Shown here: in pieces, positions 1-5,118 of the stretch | Layout of the letters: every line of letters begins with the position of its first letter | Numbering within the stretch: position 1 is the stretch's first letter | Assembly: GCA_029881855.1 (NCBI GenBank) | Contig: JAOULU010000133.1 | Location: forward strand, 1 to 5,211 | From: Nitrosomonas sp. | GTDB lineage: Bacteria > Pseudomonadota > Gammaproteobacteria > Burkholderiales > Nitrosomonadaceae | Direction of reading: 5' to 3' | DNA: 5,211 nucleotides | Translations under genes and position numbers: made by a program | The notes under the pieces: model-generated | What the model saw: only the letters and a program-made list of their open reading frames with translations | The model's database searches: none | Told to the model about the DNA's origin: nothing

Positions 1-2
1 AT

Positions 3-83
3 GCTGCACTAAATTCAATTGTTCATGTTTCAACAGAAACTGAAAACGCATCGACCCAAATTACGCCAAATAACCAAACTTAG
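3..83 (+). CDS. Possible C-terminal tail of an upstream gene (partial, uncertain)
   Basis: The frame starting at base 3 is open from the window edge to a TAG at 81-83. It gives 26 residues rich in Ser, Thr, Asn and Gln, ending in PNNQT. This could be the hydrophilic tail of a gene that begins outside the window. The evidence is weak: 26 open codons can occur by chance, and the minus strand also has an open frame from an ATG at 51-49 leading out of the window, so a divergent gene start is an equal alternative. No family is recognisable. Confidence 0.2.
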   Translation, partial: AALNSIVHVSTETENASTQITPNNQT

Positions 84-152
84 CTTAAACATATTTTGGT
101 CCGTTACACATTTATTTCAATGCAATTAAGTCTAATAAATAACAATACCATT

Positions 153-161
153 TGCTATAAA
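153..161 (+). promoter_or_regulatory. Extended -10 promoter candidate for the Nfu-type gene
   Basis: TGCTATAAA matches the extended -10 form (TG, one base, then TATAAA, 5 of 6 to TATAAT). No good -35 lies 16-18 bases upstream, which is compatible with an extended -10 promoter. Transcription would begin near 168, giving a leader of about 40 bases. The surroundings are AT-rich, so chance matches are common. Confidence 0.4.
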
Positions 162-208
162 TATTTTTTGAGTCCTCTTTATATGATTCATAGTTAACAG
201 AGAATTAC

Positions 209-769
209 ATGCCAAAAATTGCTGATATAGAAGGAACACCTAACAAAAATGCCTTGAAGTTTATTCTCAAAGAACCTTTGACATGGGGTATTGCACGGTC
301 GTATGACAATGCAGAAGCTGCAAAAGACGATCCATTGGCATCAGCATTATTTGATATTGATCATGTGAGCAATGTCTTTTATATGGATTACTGGATAACT
401 GTTACGCAAGATGGAGAAGCAAACTGGCAAGATTTAGCACGGGACGTTGCGGATCCAATTCGCGCTGCACCTGCGGCAACTGAACAATCTGCTGAATCAA
501 TTGCAACCGCAAGTAATGTATTGTCTAACCTAAGTCCAGAAGACCAATTACGACTTGAGAAAATAAATATCTTACTAGATGAGGAAGTACGCCCCTATCT
601 ACAACATGATGGAGGCGACTTGCATATACTAGGACTTGATGGCAATATCCTACGTATTCATTACCAAGGCGCATGTGGCACCTGCCCAAGCGCGATAACT
701 GGCACACTAAAAGGCATTGAACAAATGCTAAAAACTTTAGAGCCCGATATTCAAGTTATTGCTAGCTAA
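209..769 (+). CDS. Nfu-type Fe-S cluster scaffold protein (Nfu_N + NifU domains)
   Basis: Cytosolic iron-sulfur cluster scaffold or carrier, expected to hold a cluster between two protomers and pass it to client apoproteins. Residues 1 to about 88 resemble the Nfu_N domain, with the signature TPN-x-NALKF at 10-18 and the DPLASALFDI stretch at 41-50. A linker rich in Ala, Ser and Thr (about 89-108) joins it to a C-terminal NifU domain (about 113-184). This domain carries the HDGGD motif at 133-137 and the cluster-binding CGTC motif (Cys156, Cys159). The layout matches mitochondrial NFU1 and many bacterial Nfu proteins. It differs from Escherichia coli NfuA, whose N-terminal half is a degenerate A-type domain, so I do not use the symbol nfuA. 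The start is preceded by a weak AGAGA ribosome site at 199-203. No suf or isc gene is adjacent in the window. The domain calls are firm; the clients are unknown. Confidence 0.92.
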   Translation: MPKIADIEGTPNKNALKFILKEPLTWGIARSYDNAEAAKDDPLASALFDIDHVSNVFYMDYWITVTQDGEANWQDLARDVADPIRAAPAATEQSAESIATASNVLSNLSPEDQLRLEKINILLDEEVRPYLQHDGGDLHILGLDGNILRIHYQGACGTCPSAITGTLKGIEQMLKTLEPDIQVIAS

Positions 770-802
770 CAATTAACCCTAACGATTTACCTAATGCGTT
801 TA

Positions 803-828
803 GTCAGTTTCCAAAGAATTTGGCTGAC
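803..828. repeat. Inverted repeat with 3-base bulge downstream of the Nfu gene
   Basis: GTCAG, a TTT bulge, CCAAA, a GAA loop, TTTGG and CTGAC form two 5-bp stems stacked around one bulge. It lies 34 bases after the Nfu stop codon. No T-run follows on either strand, so it is not a standard intrinsic terminator. It may protect or process the 3' end of the mRNA, or be fortuitous. Confidence 0.45.
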
Positions 829-869
829 ATCCAATCATCCGCCACGGCCTTAAAAACACAGTATCCTAG

Positions 870-897
870 TTAATATATTCTGGTAATACGGTAGAAT
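870..897 (+). promoter_or_regulatory. Weak sigma-70-like promoter candidate for the antiporter gene
   Basis: TTAATA (870-875, 4 of 6 to TTGACA) is separated by 16 bases from TAGAAT (892-897, 5 of 6 to TATAAT). If used, the leader would be about 100 bases and would contain the 939-956 palindrome. TATCAT at 922-927 is a rival -10. AT-rich sequence makes such matches common. Confidence 0.25.
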
Positions 898-909
898 CTT
901 ACGATTACC
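882..909. repeat. Inverted repeat overlapping the candidate antiporter -10
   Basis: GGTAAT (882-887) pairs exactly with ATTACC (904-909). Inner bases can extend the stem (C889-G903, G890-C902, T892-A901, A893-T900) with small bulges, leaving a GAATCT loop. No T-run follows. The dyad covers the TAGAAT element at 892-897, so an operator is one possible reading. Confidence 0.4.
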
Positions 910-938
910 CAATAACATACATATCATTTAGCAGTCAC

Positions 939-956
939 ATTCTTGAAAACAAGAAT
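939..956. repeat. Perfect 7-bp palindrome with AAAA centre upstream of the antiporter
   Basis: ATTCTTG, AAAA, CAAGAAT is a perfect 7-bp inverted repeat with a 4-base centre, ending 47 bases before the antiporter start codon. It has the size and symmetry of a dimeric repressor's operator and could also form an RNA hairpin in the leader. No T-run follows it, so it is not a terminator. No regulator gene is adjacent to suggest a binding protein. Confidence 0.45.
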
Positions 957-1003
957 TAATTGAACCGTATCCGTATATACGCCCATCACAAAATGGAGCT
1001 CGA

Positions 1004-2725
1004 ATGGATCATAGCGTGACCTTAATAACCACGATAGCGGCTGGTTTTGGCCTTGCACTGGTTTTTGGCTTTATTGCAGAGCGCCTTAAGACACCTGCTT
1101 TAGTTGGCTATCTATTTGCTGGGATTATCTTAGGTCCTGCAACACCAGGTATCACTGCAGATGTTGAGATCGCCACAGAATTAGCTGAGATTGGTGTCAT
1201 GCTGCTAATGTTTGGCGTCGGATTGCATTTTTCCCTTAATGACCTGCTCGCTGTAAAACGTATTGCTGTGCCTGGTGCAATTGTACAAATGGCAGTAGCC
1301 ACAATATTAGGCATGGCCTTAGCATCATGGTGGGATTGGTCATTTGGTGCTGGCTTGGTTTTGGGTTTATCACTATCTTGTGCCAGTACTGTGGTATTGC
1401 TCAAGGCACTCGAGTCTCGCGGTTTTCTAGAAACAATGAATGGACGTATTGCCGTCGGCTGGTTGATTGTAGAAGACCTTGTAACCGTATTGATTCTGGT
1501 GCTACTACCATCGTTTGCAGTGATGTTACAAGAATCAGATGTAGACACCAACGTAACAAATCCACTGTGGCAAACTATTGGATTAACACTATTCTCGGTT
1601 TCCGCTTTCATTGCTTTAATGCTAATCGTTGGCCAACGAGTTTTACCTTGGTTATTGTGGCAGATTGCTCGTACAGGCTCGCGTGAATTATTTACCTTAG
1701 CAGTTGTTGCCTCTGCAATCTGTATTGCCTATGGTGCGGCTGTACTGTTTAATGTTTCTTTCGCACTAGGTGCTTTCTTTGCTGGCATGGTCATGCGAGA
1801 GTCTGAGTTCAGTCATCGTGCTGCTGAAGAATCTTTACCCTTACGTGATGCATTTGCTGTTCTGTTTTTCGTATCAGTTGGCATGCTATTTGATCCAAGC
1901 ATATTGATCAATGAACCAATGCGTGTACTAGGCATCGTCGCCATTATTATCGTTGGCAAATCCATAGCAGCCATGCTATTAGTACTTATGCTGCGCTACC
2001 CGCTAAATACAGCACTAACAGTAGCAGCAAGTTTGGGGCAAATCGGTGAATTTTCTTTTATTCTGGCTGGCTTGGGATTATCACTCGGATTAATGCCCAC
2101 AGAAGGACTGAGCCTAGTACTTGCCGGCGCATTAATCTCAATCGCTTTTAACCCCATAGCCTTTGCTGCCATCGCTCCAGTCAGTAAATGGGTGTTAAAG
2201 TATTCGATATTAGCGCGCCGCTACGAAAGTCGTGATGACCCCTTTGCTGAACTACCCATGAGTACAGAACGTAAATACCTTGAAGGCCAGGTTGTTCTTG
2301 TTGGCTATGGGCGCGTTGGGCAACGCATTGCAAACAGCTTGAATAAACAGGATATCCCCTACATTGTCGCAGAGCAAAACCGCGAACGTGTGCAAGATCT
2401 ACGGAAAAGAGGGGTGGCCGCCGTATCGGGTAATGCCGCCGAAGCATCAGTTCTAATTCAAGCGCACATTGCTGATGCAGCCATGCTCGTCATTGCGGTA
2501 CCTGACCCGCTTAATGTTCGTCAAATGGTAAAAACAGCCCGTACTCTTAACCCAAACATTGAAATTGTACTACGCACCAACAATGAAGACGAATCAACCC
2601 TGCTAAAGAAAGACAATATCGGCACTGTATTTTTTGGTAAAGAAGAACTTGCAAAAAGCATGATAAATCACGTACTACAACGCTTCGACCCACAAACCCG
2701 AACATCGGAAAATCAGAATGACTAG
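1004..2725 (+). CDS. ybaL: YbaL-type cation:proton antiporter (CPA2/KefB-like) with TrkA-N domain
   Basis: Inner-membrane antiporter of the CPA2 family, expected to exchange K+ (or Na+) for protons. Residues 1 to about 400 form a long hydrophobic exchanger domain with many membrane segments. It contains GVGLHFSLNDLLAVK near 75-90, GWLIVEDL with Glu157-Asp158 (probable ion-binding position), SFALGAFFAGMV from 252, and HRAAEESLPLRDAF from 271. A cytosolic TrkA-N/Rossmann domain follows (about 428-545), with the nucleotide loop GYGRVG at 434-439 and Glu457 at the end of the second strand, which suggests NAD(H) control. At 573 residues, with an N-terminus like that of E. coli YbaL (about 558), it fits YbaL better than glutathione-gated KefB/KefC; no kefF/kefG partner is nearby. 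GGAG at 995-998, five bases before the ATG, supports this start. Ion specificity is inferred from the family. Confidence 0.93.
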   Translation: MDHSVTLITTIAAGFGLALVFGFIAERLKTPALVGYLFAGIILGPATPGITADVEIATELAEIGVMLLMFGVGLHFSLNDLLAVKRIAVPGAIVQMAVATILGMALASWWDWSFGAGLVLGLSLSCASTVVLLKALESRGFLETMNGRIAVGWLIVEDLVTVLILVLLPSFAVMLQESDVDTNVTNPLWQTIGLTLFSVSAFIALMLIVGQRVLPWLLWQIARTGSRELFTLAVVASAICIAYGAAVLFNVSFALGAFFAGMVMRESEFSHRAAEESLPLRDAFAVLFFVSVGMLFDPSILINEPMRVLGIVAIIIVGKSIAAMLLVLMLRYPLNTALTVAASLGQIGEFSFILAGLGLSLGLMPTEGLSLVLAGALISIAFNPIAFAAIAPVSKWVLKYSILARRYESRDDPFAELPMSTERKYLEGQVVLVGYGRVGQRIANSLNKQDIPYIVAEQNRERVQDLRKRGVAAVSGNAAEASVLIQAHIADAAMLVIAVPDPLNVRQMVKTARTLNPNIEIVLRTNNEDESTLLKKDNIGTVFFGKEELAKSMINHVLQRFDPQTRTSENQND

Positions 2726-2772
2726 CCTACTTAGCATAAATAAATCAGATAAATTTTATAATTTGTAAGACA

Positions 2773-2781
2773 TGATAAAAT
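2773..2781 (+). promoter_or_regulatory. Extended -10 candidate for the 100-residue gene
   Basis: TGATAAAAT fits the extended -10 pattern (TG, one base, TAAAAT, 5 of 6). A perfect TATAAT also lies at 2757-2762 but lacks a well-spaced -35. Either would give the downstream gene its own promoter with a leader of roughly 80-100 bases. The 140-base gap after the antiporter also argues for separate transcription. The region is AT-rich, so confidence is low. Confidence 0.28.
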
Positions 2782-2865
2782 CCATACCCAGTCCATCAAT
2801 ATAAGAAAACAATTTACCTATCTGCAAGAATATACTTAACACATTACCCCTTTTATGAGATAACA

Positions 2866-3168
2866 ATGACAGAAAAACTTTATGTTGGCATTAATAAAGA
2901 TGCCAATGCGGGATTAACACACCTTGGCCGCATAGTGCGTGATGCTTGGGTATTTGGTATTTTGCCAGAAACTGAAACTTGTGCAGATTGGAATAGCGCA
3001 CAAATGCAGAATTTATACGAAAAAGTATACGCCGCATGGGAGCCTTATGCTCACTTACCAAGTCGTCTACCTGAAGAATTACAACAGCGTCACACAAAGG
3101 TGTATGCTGAGGCTATTATCGCCGCAAAACGCAGTGGCTGGGATGCTGAATTAAAAGATGACGATTAG
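2866..3168 (+). CDS. Small protein of unknown function (100 aa)
   Basis: I do not recognise a named family. The protein is soluble-looking, with no signal peptide or membrane segment. The first part is YVGINKDANAG followed by GRIVRDAWVFGILPE (21-35), a likely amphipathic helix and turn. The middle (about 42-90) is probably helical, with several aromatics (Trp42, Tyr51, Tyr55, Trp58, Tyr61, Tyr80), and the C-terminus is acidic (ELKDDD). There is one cysteine (Cys39) and no metal or catalytic motif that I can see. A GAGA ribosome site at 2857-2860, five bases before the ATG, supports the start. Base composition and codon use look like the neighbours, and the open frame is clean, so it is probably a real gene. 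I have an impression, not a search result, of similar short hypothetical proteins in beta- and gammaproteobacteria. It follows ybaL by 140 bases and converges with the next gene. Confidence 0.75.
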   Translation: MTEKLYVGINKDANAGLTHLGRIVRDAWVFGILPETETCADWNSAQMQNLYEKVYAAWEPYAHLPSRLPEELQQRHTKVYAEAIIAAKRSGWDAELKDDD

Positions 3169-3205
3169 CGTTGAGGGTTTCTATAATTTATATAAACAGC
3201 AATTT

Positions 3206-3616
3206 TCAAGATTTAACTGTCTGAGGGAATTTTATGATTCTTGCCGGGCCATCTAGTGTAGTCTTATTAATCAACGCCTGAAGTGCGAGAGGGAACTCAC
3301 TTTGTAGGCGCATCATAATCACCGATAAATCTTCGCGATAAAAAACTGCATTATAAGCAACCGGTTGATTAAGCGCATCTCTCACTTGTGGCTTAAAATC
3401 TTGCCATGCAATATCTACCCAGCATTTACGTTCACCATCGATAAATACGAACTCCTCAGCATCTACTATTGCCATATACTGCATACTCCGAATAGGCACA
3501 AACAAATGCCCTTCAGCACACCGAGCCAGCAATGTAATCGCCAGATTATAAGTGCTGGCTGGCAATTGGCGTGATTCACGATATATTTCAGGGTCTCGAA
3601 AACAAGTTATATCCAT
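3206..3616 (-). CDS. Conserved-looking protein of unknown function (136 aa)
   Basis: I cannot assign a family. There is no signal peptide or clear membrane segment. The composition suggests a compact mixed alpha/beta fold: alternating strands around 38-73 (HLFVPIRS, YMAIVDAEEFVFIDGE, CWVDIAWQDF), then helices at about 74-118. Three cysteines (5, 33, 65) are scattered and form no CxxC. The start at 3616 is the only one available, since an in-frame TAA lies four codons upstream. No Shine-Dalgarno sequence precedes it, and a promoter-like pair sits so close that the mRNA could be nearly leaderless. It lies 42 bases downstream of the YusI-like gene on the same strand, so cotranscription with that gene is the alternative. 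Its 3' end faces the 100-residue gene at 37 bases. The length, clean frame and protein-like composition make it probably real. Confidence 0.75.
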   Translation of the reverse strand: MDITCFRDPEIYRESRQLPASTYNLAITLLARCAEGHLFVPIRSMQYMAIVDAEEFVFIDGERKCWVDIAWQDFKPQVRDALNQPVAYNAVFYREDLSVIMMRLQSEFPLALQALINKTTLDGPARIIKFPQTVKS

Positions 3617-3624
3617 GATTAGTG

Positions 3625-3653
3625 ATTAAATATAAAATGTATAAACTGATCAA
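3625..3653 (-). promoter_or_regulatory. Promoter candidate giving a near-leaderless mRNA for the 136-aa gene
   Basis: On the minus strand TTGATC (3653-3648, 4 of 6) is separated by exactly 17 bases from TTTAAT (3630-3625, 5 of 6). Only eight bases separate the -10 from the ATG, so transcription would start at or just before the start codon. This fits with the lack of a ribosome-binding site. The match is modest and the area is AT-rich. Confidence 0.32.
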
Positions 3654-3658
3654 TGACT

Positions 3659-4012
3659 TTAACGCCAAGTTTCCATAAATAGCTCCTCATTGAAACCTAT
3701 AGTAGCTTCTTTTCCATTGGTAATCAGTGGCCTTTTGATCAGACGACCATTGCCCGCCAGCAAATCAATTATTTTCAAGTCTGATAGCTTAGGCAATTGC
3801 TTCTTAATATTTAATTCGCGGTATTGCACCCCACTGGTGTTAAAGAACTTCTTTAATGGCACCTCTGCAAGTTCCGCAATAGCTGCAAGCTCCTCTGCCG
3901 TTGGTGGATTTTCGGTAATATCAATATACTCATAGGTAATTCCTGCCTGTTGAAGAAAATTCTCCGCCTTACGACAGGTACTGCATTTTTTATACCCATA
4001 AAGTTTAAACAT
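3659..4012 (-). CDS. YusI-like thioredoxin-fold protein, ArsC/Spx superfamily
   Basis: Small cytosolic protein of the ArsC/Spx/YffB superfamily (117 residues, the usual length), probably redox-active; its actual substrate is unknown. It opens with a thioredoxin-fold strand and a CSTC motif (Cys10, Cys13) followed by RKA. In the middle it has KKFFNTSGVQYRELN (54-68), and near the end LIKRP with Arg94-Pro95 (the cis-proline region) and GFNEE. From memory this pattern closely resembles Bacillus subtilis YusI, more than Spx itself or E. coli YffB. It is not a standard arsenate reductase: classical ArsC has one catalytic cysteine in a CGTS context, and no ars genes are present. Spx-type RNA polymerase binding also looks unlikely, since I see no glycine matching Spx Gly52. 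GAGAG at 4026-4022, nine bases from the ATG, is a possible ribosome site. It lies 98 bases downstream of greB on the same strand. Confidence 0.85.
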   Translation of the reverse strand: MFKLYGYKKCSTCRKAENFLQQAGITYEYIDITENPPTAEELAAIAELAEVPLKKFFNTSGVQYRELNIKKQLPKLSDLKIIDLLAGNGRLIKRPLITNGKEATIGFNEELFMETWR

Positions 4013-4110
4013 GAGTGCTTACTCTCTGTATTGCTACATTACTAAATTAGCAGAAGTCTTATAAAAAAGAATACAGTTTATGCGTCAGACTGGCTACCAA
4101 TAAAATGAAT

Positions 4111-4611
4111 TCAATCAGTCGTATAACGAATACCAGTTATGATATAGCGTATTTCCCCTGCAGGACGTTGTACATGCACTTCATCATCCAAATGTTTCTT
4201 CATCAAAGCACACGCCACTGGTGAATCCATACTAATCCAACCCTTCTCGACATTAAATTCATCAGGGCCAACAATACGATAAGTCATACACTGGCCTCCT
4301 TCATCCTCAAGTTCAACCCAGGCACCAAAGAATACCTGCTGTTGGTTAGTTGGCGGCTTATCCACTATGACCAGTTCATCAAGACGTTTTTGCAGATAAC
4401 GAATACGCCGGTCTATTTCACGTAACTGTTTCTTACGGTAAATATACTCAGCGTTTTCTGACCGATCACCCTCAGCCGCAGCTGCTGACAATGCCGCAGT
4501 CACTTCTCGGCGAGTTATCCACAAGCCTTTAAGCTCTTCACCTAACGCCTGGTAGCCCGGTTTACTGATGTAGGCAGAACTCTTCGGCTGTGGTGGCCGA
4601 TAACGACTCAT
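4111..4611 (-). CDS. greB: Transcription elongation (transcript cleavage) factor GreB
   Basis: Rescues backtracked RNA polymerase by entering the secondary channel and stimulating cleavage of the extruded RNA 3' end. The N-terminal coiled coil spans about 16-85. At its tip is GDRSENAEY (48-56), with the acidic pair Asp49 and Glu52 that matches the Mg2+-coordinating residues of Gre factors. The basic second arm (RKKQLREIDRRIRYLQKR, 59-76) favours GreB over GreA. The C-terminal FKBP-like domain (about 92-166) contains VFFGAWVELED, WISMDSPVACALM and RPAGE. At 166 residues it is slightly longer than E. coli GreB (158) because of an N-terminal extension, MSRYRPPQPKS, which I recall as common in related GreB proteins and which supports this start. 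No clear Shine-Dalgarno precedes the ATG; the upstream bases are simply AT-rich. It lies downstream of tRNA-Leu on the same strand with a 245-base gap. Confidence 0.95.
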   Translation of the reverse strand: MSRYRPPQPKSSAYISKPGYQALGEELKGLWITRREVTAALSAAAAEGDRSENAEYIYRKKQLREIDRRIRYLQKRLDELVIVDKPPTNQQQVFFGAWVELEDEGGQCMTYRIVGPDEFNVEKGWISMDSPVACALMKKHLDDEVHVQRPAGEIRYIITGIRYTTD

Positions 4612-4780
4612 ATTAATTTATGTTGTAGCGCAAAACTCGTTGAATAAATGGCTTCGATTCCGATCATGATAAGCGCTGGAATTACATTTTGTCAAAAGTA
4701 CTGAGAAACGAATGGGGTCGATCTAATGACAATACAGCTAGACACGCCATATTTGAAATAAATATCCTATTATTGCCCAA

Positions 4781-4816
4781 AATGGATTTTGCAGAACAGA
4801 ATGATTTTTGCGGAAC
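4781..4816. repeat. Two-copy imperfect tandem repeat between tRNA-Leu and greB
   Basis: AATGGATTTTGCAGAAC (4781-4797) is followed after two bases by AATGATTTTTGCGGAAC (4800-4816), with 14 of 17 positions identical and a 19-base period. It lies in the 245-base gap between greB and tRNA-Leu, where I see no gene. It may be a duplicated binding site or a chance local duplication. Confidence 0.4.
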
Positions 4817-4856
4817 CGATCAAAAACACAAAAAACACCTGAACCCTCATTTTTAT

Positions 4857-4943
4857 TGGTGCCGGGGGGGGGAATCGAACCCCCATGATGTCACCATCGC
4901 TGGATTTTGAATCCAGTGCGTCTACCAATTCCGCCACCCCGGC
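4857..4943 (-). tRNA. tRNA-Leu, anticodon CAA
   Basis: The 87-base gene folds as a class II tRNA. The 7-bp acceptor stem is GCCGGGG/CCCCGGC with discriminator A at 4860 and an encoded CCA at 4859-4857. The D region contains GCGGAATTGGTAGACGC. The anticodon stem CTGGA/TCCAG encloses the loop TTCAAAA, giving anticodon CAA (4909-4907), which reads UUG. The long variable arm has a GATG/CATC stem with a GTGA loop, as expected for leucine. The T stem GGGGG/CCCCC encloses TTCGATT. All stems pair fully. T-stem and acceptor cytosines together make a run of nine C. Transcription is toward greB and divergent from queA. No convincing terminator stem follows, although U-rich stretches do (4839-4822). Confidence 0.98.
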
Positions 4944-5050
4944 ATGGATACCTGAATATTTCTGGACGATTATGCAATCAACCAAAGGCGCAATTATCAC
5001 TGAAAACAAGTAGGACAGCAAGCCGCATAAGATGAACTACTTATAATACG

Positions 5051-5080
5051 TTACCTTTAGATACCTACTTTCGATACAAT
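5051..5080 (+). promoter_or_regulatory. Promoter candidates for queA
   Basis: TTACCT (5051-5056, 3 of 6) is 18 bases from TACAAT (5075-5080, 5 of 6), giving a leader of roughly 30 bases. A perfect TATAAT also sits just upstream at 5042-5047 but lacks a good -35 at the right distance. Which is used decides whether the hairpin at 5065-5096 is transcribed. Confidence 0.3.
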
Positions 5081-5101
5081 CCCTGCGCTGAGGTAGTTTT
5101 T
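5065..5101 (+). terminator. Terminator-like hairpin plus T-run in the queA leader (weak)
   Basis: CTACTTT (5065-5071) can pair with GAGGTAG (5090-5096) as a 7-bp stem including two G-U pairs, with an 18-base loop, immediately followed by TTTTT (5097-5101). The form is that of an intrinsic terminator or attenuator placed before queA. The long loop and wobble pairs make it weak, and it overlaps the candidate -10 at 5075-5080. Confidence 0.25.
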
Positions 5102-5118
5102 CTAGGATAATAGACAGT

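Noticed and set aside
73..100. Inverted repeat ACCAAA...TTTGGT near the left edge
   Set aside because: The stem is only 6 bp with a 16-base loop and no T-run, which is expected by chance in AT-rich DNA.
1108..1686. Long open frames on the minus strand (167 residues) and in another plus frame (119 residues) inside the antiporter gene
   Set aside because: The antiporter frame is clearly coding, with family motifs throughout. The overlapping frames lack ribosome sites and recognisable content.
2181..2447. Minus-strand frame of 88 residues inside the antiporter's NAD-binding domain
   Set aside because: It is antisense to the conserved GYGRVG region and is a shadow of it.
3659..4012. Arsenate reductase annotation for the CxxC protein
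   Set aside because: The active-site motif is CSTC, not the CGTS type of classical ArsC, and no other ars gene is present.
4020..4076. Terminator after greB: T-run on the minus strand at 4068-4063, and a CTGTATT/AATACAG inverted repeat
   Set aside because: The stem before the T-run is only 4 bp (CAGT/ACTG), and the 7-bp repeat arms are 37 bases apart. Neither makes a convincing terminator.
4822..4856. Intrinsic terminator after tRNA-Leu
   Set aside because: There are two U-rich stretches on the minus strand, but no stable stem precedes them.
4689..5021. Two open frames across the tRNA-Leu locus, one per strand (73 and 83 residues)
   Set aside because: Both run through the tRNA. Segments such as AELVDALDSKSS and GESNPHD are well-known false translations of tRNA-Leu genes.
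5042..5118. preQ1 riboswitch upstream of queA
   Set aside because: I looked for the class I pattern of a short hairpin followed by an A-rich tail pairing back to the loop. The required loop and tail are not there.
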